Positions 59,701 through 64,000 of a stretch of 64,000 nt of DNA are shown piece after piece. Both the position numbers and the translations under genes were made by a program. This stretch comes from Glandiceps talaboti. Lineage: Eukaryota > Hemichordata > Enteropneusta > Spengelidae. The DNA lies in contig NC_135564.1 of NCBI RefSeq assembly GCF_964340395.1, forward strand, positions 14,047,012 to 14,111,011, read 5' to 3'. The number at the start of each line of letters is the position of its first letter. Within the stretch, counting starts at the first letter, position 1. The notes beneath the pieces are model-generated. The model saw nothing but the letters and a program-made list of their open reading frames with translations. It did no database searches and had not been told where the DNA came from.

Positions 59701-59945
59701 GTAATTGATTGATGATTGATTGGTCGATTGAATGATTATTTTTATGGTGAAATAAAACTTACTTTTTTTGTGTGATATCGATCAATTGACTGACTGATTT
59801 TGTGGTGATGCACACAGGGGGCAGCGAGCATGTAATTGATTGATTGATTGGTTGATTGGTTGGTTGGTTGGTTGGTTGGTTGGTTGGTTGAATGATTATT
59901 TTGTGTGATATTGATCATTTGACTAATTGATTTTTGTGGTGGTGA
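59683..59945. repeat. Partial tandem duplication over the kelch start codon
   Basis: 59683-59810 and 59811-59945 both begin CACAGGGG(G)CAGCGA-CATGTAATTG, continue with ATTG-type tetranucleotides and a GAATGATTATTT block, and end near TTTTGTGGTG. The first copy includes the kelch ATG. The second has an expanded (GGTT)n run (about 59847-59888). Confidence 0.75.
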
Positions 59946-60117
59946 TATATTAAAACATTCCCTGGCTAGTTTTCTCTTTCAACTGTATATAATTAACTCT
60001 TTATTGACGAAATAAGGACATCTTGTCCATTCTTCTCCTCTTATCAAAATAAGAGATTATCTTATCTAAATAAATCAATACATTCAGATGTAGCCAATAC
60101 CATAAAACTTCCACAAT

Positions 60118-60153
60118 TTCATTCATTCATTCATTCATTCATTCATTCATTCA
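60118..60153. repeat. (ATTC)n microsatellite
   Basis: About nine ATTC units. Confidence 0.92.
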
Positions 60154-60593
60154 CACACACCATGAGGTGTTTTTACATTGAGGATAACTAATTAATCGAT
60201 TACAAACACAAATGGCCAATTCAAACATCAGTGTTGTTTGATCATGGAAGCACAACCCACGGGTTATGAGCATTGCGCCCTCTACATTTTAGAACCTGAC
60301 GTAATTCACAGACATCGTATCGACCATGACGTCACCTTGCAGTGAATAACCCTGGAATAACTGTTGTGTCATAGACTGTCCCCCTGGAGTTCATACATGC
60401 GTGTACAAGGTTTCAAGGTACCGCAGGAGGTAACGTAAAATTTCTTTTAAAAATTGATCGAAATCTTCACATATTCTACTATTTCTAGTCTGGTCACATT
60501 GCTAGTTCTGTGATTCGGCGAGGTCACCCCCGGGATAGAACCCCGGGGCCGGGGATAGAATCTAAAATATTCTTGAAAGCAAGGGGTTACCGC

Positions 60594-60909
60594 ACAGGCA
60601 TTTGTTTCCCGAGTTATGGCTCAGAATATTTCTATCAGAATACAATAAAATGACGATAATATCGTTAATATTGACGTATTAAACCAACACTGTATGAAAG
60701 GGGTAAAATTACACATGTTTCTGTGATCGCGCAGTTTCACTAAATGCGAAGGAAGACATTTAGTGAAACTGCGCGATCACAGAAACATGTGTAATTTTAC
60801 CCCTTTCATACAGTGTTGGTTTAATACGTCAATATTAACGATATTATCGTCATTTTATTGTATTCTGATAGAAATATTCTGAGCCATAACTCGGGAAACA
60901 AATGCCTGT
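60594..60909. mobile_element. Perfect foldback element with 10-base target duplication
   Basis: Two identical arms of 153 bases (60594-60746 and 60757-60909) around a 10-base loop; I compared them base by base and saw no mismatch. Ends ACAGGCATTTG/CAAATGCCTGT. Flanked by GGGTTACCGC on both sides (60584-60593 and 60910-60919). If the ends are read as CACAGG/CCTGTG the duplication is 8 bases (hAT-like); as ACAGG/CCTGT it is 10 (Mutator-like). No coding capacity. Confidence 0.9.
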
Positions 60910-60923
60910 GGGTTACCGCCTGC

Positions 60924-61027
60924 TAGTCCTGCTTGCATGCGGAGTAATCCGGGACTCTATTCTGACTATTGTCCCTTAGAGTCAAGTCAGTAATATAGAC
61001 TCGTGCACCGTCATGTAAGCAGGACTA
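60924..61027. mobile_element. Small TAG...CTA MITE with 9-base target duplication, copy 1
   Basis: 104 bases with ends TAGTCCTGCTTGCATG and CATGTAAGCAGGACTA, flanked by ACCGCCTGC on both sides (60915-60923 and 61028-61036). Nine-base duplications fit Mutator-like elements. The left duplication overlaps that of the neighbouring foldback. Confidence 0.85.
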
Positions 61028-61127
61028 ACCGCCTGCCAGCTCCGTACGTGACTGAATAAACACCGCTGGCACTCGATTCTCGACATGTCAATTGTCATGT
61101 GGGACACTATAATGTCAGAATCTAGCC

Positions 61128-61444
61128 TAGCTGCAATAATTGTAGCGTCTTGTTGCGGTTTTGTGGTTTTTTCGTCTGTTTTGGTGACTTTTTAAGTTTT
61201 TGTGTTTTTGTGTTTAACCCGCACCTAGGTGCGGGTTAAACACAAAAACTTAAAAAGTCACCAAAACAGACGAAAAAACCCACAAAACCGCAACAAGACG
61301 CTACAATTATTGTAGTCCTGCTTGCATACGGAGGAATTCGGGACTCGATTCTGACAATTGTCCCTCCCCCTTCCCTTACGGAGTCAAGTCAGTAATACAG
61401 ACTCGTGCACCGTCATGGAAGCAGGACTACAATTATTGCAGCTA
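61128..61444. mobile_element. Foldback element interrupted by a second MITE copy
   Basis: Ends TAGCTGCAATAATTGTAGCG and its exact reverse complement once the inserted MITE and one copy of its target duplication are set aside (about 191 bases originally). The arms meet at CACCTAGGTG. Flanked by AATCTAGCC on both sides (61119-61127 and 61445-61453). The left arm has an extra TTTTTGTG. Confidence 0.85.
61313..61429. mobile_element. Small TAG...CTA MITE with 9-base target duplication, copy 2 (nested)
   Basis: 117 bases, same family as 60924-61027, inserted in the right arm of the 61128-61444 foldback with the duplication CAATTATTG (61304-61312 and 61430-61438). Confidence 0.87.
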
Positions 61445-61624
61445 AATCTAGCCTAGCTGCAATGAAGGTGTGAGTAAATATCGGTAAATGTTGGTTAATA
61501 AGACATGTAGACTGTAGTTTTTGTTTACTGATTTCTATTACAACCACCAGCAATGTATTTTTTCACAACGGTGTTGAGTTTTATTCACCTGTTGACTACA
61601 CTCGTCATAGCCTGAGTGCTATTA

Positions 61625-62467
61625 GGGGAGAACCATTTGATTTCTGGGGGGGGGGGGTTATGGAGGATTTTGAGAAAAAAAAATTTGTTTCCAGGTGAAC
61701 CAGAAAAAAAAATTTTGATCCTGTAATGGCTTGAGAAAAAAAAATTGTCTAAAAGACAGAAGTGAAAAAAAAATTTGTCACAATGCACCAGAAATGAGCA
61801 AATTTGGAAACTCTATTCTCATGTATTCTTTAGCGGCGCGCACATGTTTTTAATACAAGTATAAATTCCTGTTTTTTTCCTGCACTTACGGTATCATTAA
61901 AGCATGCACTATATAGCTCTGCTTTAAACCCAAGTGCACACAAGTTTTCCTTTCCTTTTCTGACCCAAGAAAACATACATGCTGCAACATATTGGAATGG
62001 GTCACATTACACATGCAAGATATTTTCTTCTGGTTCCTGGTACTACTATGATGGCTTAAAGGAAAACAATTCACAGGGGTCAGGAGTACAGCACTCCCCA
62101 GATCAGTCAGCTCCTCAGGGATATTTTACCAGTCATCTTTTGTACATACAAATTTAAGTAGCAGAAGTATGGTTGGTGGACGGATGTCTTTCATACCAAC
62201 TGCTAATTCTTCTACTTGCACAGAACAAGTTATTTAGAGGTACAGTTGTGAACCATTGTGACGTGGTACAGGTATGAACAACGCATTACAAACTTAATGA
62301 CTAATTAAAAAAAAAATTTGCACTGCTACTCCATTTGAAAAAAAAATTGATGCAGGACTGACAGAAAAAAAAATTGCTGTCACTCTGACTGGAAAAAAAA
62401 ATTTGCTCCCATACCTACTTCCTCCATACCCCCCCCCCCCCCCCCCCGAAATCAAATTGTTCTCCCC
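61625..62467. mobile_element. PIF/Harbinger-like MITE with GAAAAAAAAATTTG subterminal repeats
   Basis: Ends GGGGAGAACCATTTGATTTC and its near reverse complement (GAAATCAAATTGTTCTCCCC), each followed inward by a long G or C run and TATGGAGG/CCTCCATA. Flanked by TTA on both sides (61622-61624 and 62468-62470). Both subterminal zones repeat GAAAAAAAAATTTG-like blocks four times. 843 bases, no transposase. Fits a TWA-target PIF/Harbinger-type element. Confidence 0.75.
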
Positions 62468-63569
62468 TTACAATGTCCCCTTATGAGGTCACAAAATCCC
62501 GTGATCTAGGTGGGACCAGAAATACCCGAAAACTCTCGAAGTAAATCCGAAGGGAACTGACTGAAAAAAGGTCATTTTAAGGTGTTTGCAGACACTTTTT
62601 TAAAGTTTTAAAACCAGAATACATTTCACAAACATGTCGTGTAGCAAAATAGCAATAGTGAATGTGAGCATTTTGAATCACCTTTTATAACCGAAAAACT
62701 GTGACAAACTTCGGTTAAAAGACAGAACGAGAAAAGCTCAAAGACAGAAGAAAAAACTTCAAAATCAAACTATTAGACGCTACAACATTGCAGCAAAATC
62801 AAGTCCAACTCGTCTCAAGCTCAAGCACTATCCGTATGTACGACGATCGATTCTGTTGAATGATAAATAGATAGATTATGTAACCACATCACTTAAAAGT
62901 TGTCCTAGTGATGACAAATGGGTTTTTGTTTTGGATTTTTTATTTAGAAAACAACTCGACTATGTTTTCCTACTTGAAAAAAAAAATGAAAACAGAAACC
63001 AAGTCCTTGTTTGTTACTCAATAAATTGCCAAAAACCAAAATATGTGTAAAATGTTTGTTATTGTATGTACAATAACAAAATTTTCAGACACTTTCTAAC
63101 GTGTTGTGTAAAACTACAAGCATTGACTTGATTTACTAGGTATGTTGTTTCACATTCTTTTCTGTACTATGCATTCAACTATTCTAACAATGCCAGAAGA
63201 CAATCCTAATGCCATAGAAGACATGCATCAATATTAACATTATACAGGGTTTTATTTAATATTGTTTAACTTATTTTCACTTGAATATTCATTATATTCA
63301 ATATAATACATTATAAAATATGCTTTAATGTATTATTTAGCAAGAAGTGATTTTCAGGGAACAGCACATATAGCTCGGCAGGCTTCCTTCCATGCCTCTT
63401 TTCTCAGACAGACCCATCATGACTAGGGGCTCAGACTTCCTATAGTGGTCTGAGATAGGGGTCAAGGATACCATCAATATTTATGGACATATTATGAGAG
63501 ACATCAGCACTGAATAGTTATGTCATTGTGTGATCAAGGTTCATATAGTAGACAGACAAAATGTCACAT
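62468..63569. other. Intergenic with decayed family A copy
   Basis: 62890-63160 retains family A landmarks (TTTTGGATTTTTTATTTAGA, ACCAAGTCCTTGTTTGT, TTATTGTATGTACAATAACA) but the ends are lost. No gene seen. Confidence 0.5.
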
Positions 63570-64000
63570 AGGCTTCTAACTTGCCTTTCCAAAGGCTTCT
63601 AACTTACCTTTCCAAAGGCTTCTAACTTGCCTTTCCAAAGGCTTCTAACTTACCTTTCCAAAGGCTTCTAACTTACCTTTCCAAAGGTTTCTTATTTACC
63701 TTTCCAAAGGCTTCTAACTTACCTTTCCAAAGGCTTCTAACTTACCTTTCCAAAGGCTTCTAATTTACCTTTCCAAAGGCTTCTAACTTACCTTTCCAAA
63801 GGCTTCTAATTTACCTTTCCAAAGGCTTCTAACTTACCTTTCCAAAGGCTTCTAATTTACCTTTCCAAAGGCTTCTAACTTACCTTTCCAAAGGCTTCTA
63901 ACTTACCTTTCCAAAGGCTTCTAACTTACCTTTCCAAAGGCTTCTAACTTACCTTTCCAAAGGCTTCTTATTTACCTTTCCAAAGGCTTCTAACTTAATT
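63570..64000. repeat. 23-base tandem array running off the right edge
   Basis: About 19 units of AAAGGCTTCTAACTTACCTT+TCC. On the minus strand each standard unit reads GGAAAGGTAAGTTAGAAGCC, a consensus 5' splice site. Variant units have TAATTTACC, TTATTTACC or (first units) CTTGCC. The array is truncated by the window end. It has no spacers and is not a CRISPR. Confidence 0.95.

Noticed and set aside
60924-61429. The two TAG...CTA MITEs read as Tc1/mariner elements with TA target sites
   Set aside because: Both copies have perfect 9-base direct repeats immediately outside TAG and CTA, so the TA belongs to the element ends and a 9-base duplication explains the flanks better.
63570-64000. Regular 23-base array resembling a CRISPR
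   Set aside because: Units are contiguous, with no variable spacers, in an animal genome; it is a minisatellite.
1-64000. Search for retroviral, LTR or Polinton remnants
   Set aside because: No long terminal repeats or protein remnants of such elements were seen; all mobile elements recognised are short non-coding DNA-transposon derivatives.

Overview
This is an AT-rich animal nuclear window. It holds four protein-coding genes, three of them split by GT-AG introns, in a background dense with small non-autonomous DNA transposons, foldback elements and tandem repeats. Nothing bacterial or viral was seen, and no LTR element, Polinton, rRNA, tRNA or CRISPR array. Gene content (VPS9D1, acinus, a peptidase-C45-type amidohydrolase, an intronless BTB-BACK-kelch gene) and repeat style fit a marine invertebrate. 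A non-vertebrate deuterostome such as a cephalochordate or hemichordate is my best guess, but the sequence alone does not settle the phylum.

Layout: 1-7029 is gene-free and repeat-rich. VPS9D1 lies on the minus strand (7030-17819, 14 coding exons, 949 residues reconstructed). It is head-to-head with ACIN1 on the plus strand (18216-41120, 14 coding exons, 1034 residues), and only 396 bases separate the two start codons, so a shared bidirectional promoter is likely. 41121-47045 is a convergent intergenic region. The C45 amidohydrolase gene follows on the minus strand (47046-54189, 8 coding exons, 413 residues, with signal peptide). After another repeat-filled gap comes the BTB-kelch gene on the minus strand (57796-59700, one exon, 634 residues). 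59701-64000 is a nest of transposons ending in a 23-base tandem array that runs off the window. Every exon junction given here was read by hand, follows GT-AG and keeps frame, so each of the three spliced genes sums to an uninterrupted reading frame.

The genes do not form one pathway. VPS9D1 is a probable Rab5-family exchange factor of the endosomal system. Acinus is a nuclear RNA-processing scaffold (ASAP complex, exon junction complex). The C45 protein is a secreted or lumenal amide hydrolase/acyltransferase. The kelch protein is a probable Cullin-3 substrate adaptor.

The most unusual signal is that three tandem arrays carry splice-site sequence. A degenerate array of about 25 bases starts at the donor of C45 exon 3 and repeats that donor many times. 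About twenty 31-base units run directly into the acceptor of ACIN1 exon 5, whose pyrimidine tract is the last unit. The right-edge 23-base array repeats a consensus donor (AAG|GTAAGT) on the minus strand. A second strong signal is a nest of foldback elements at 60584-61453 with intact target-site duplications, from which the order of insertion can partly be read.
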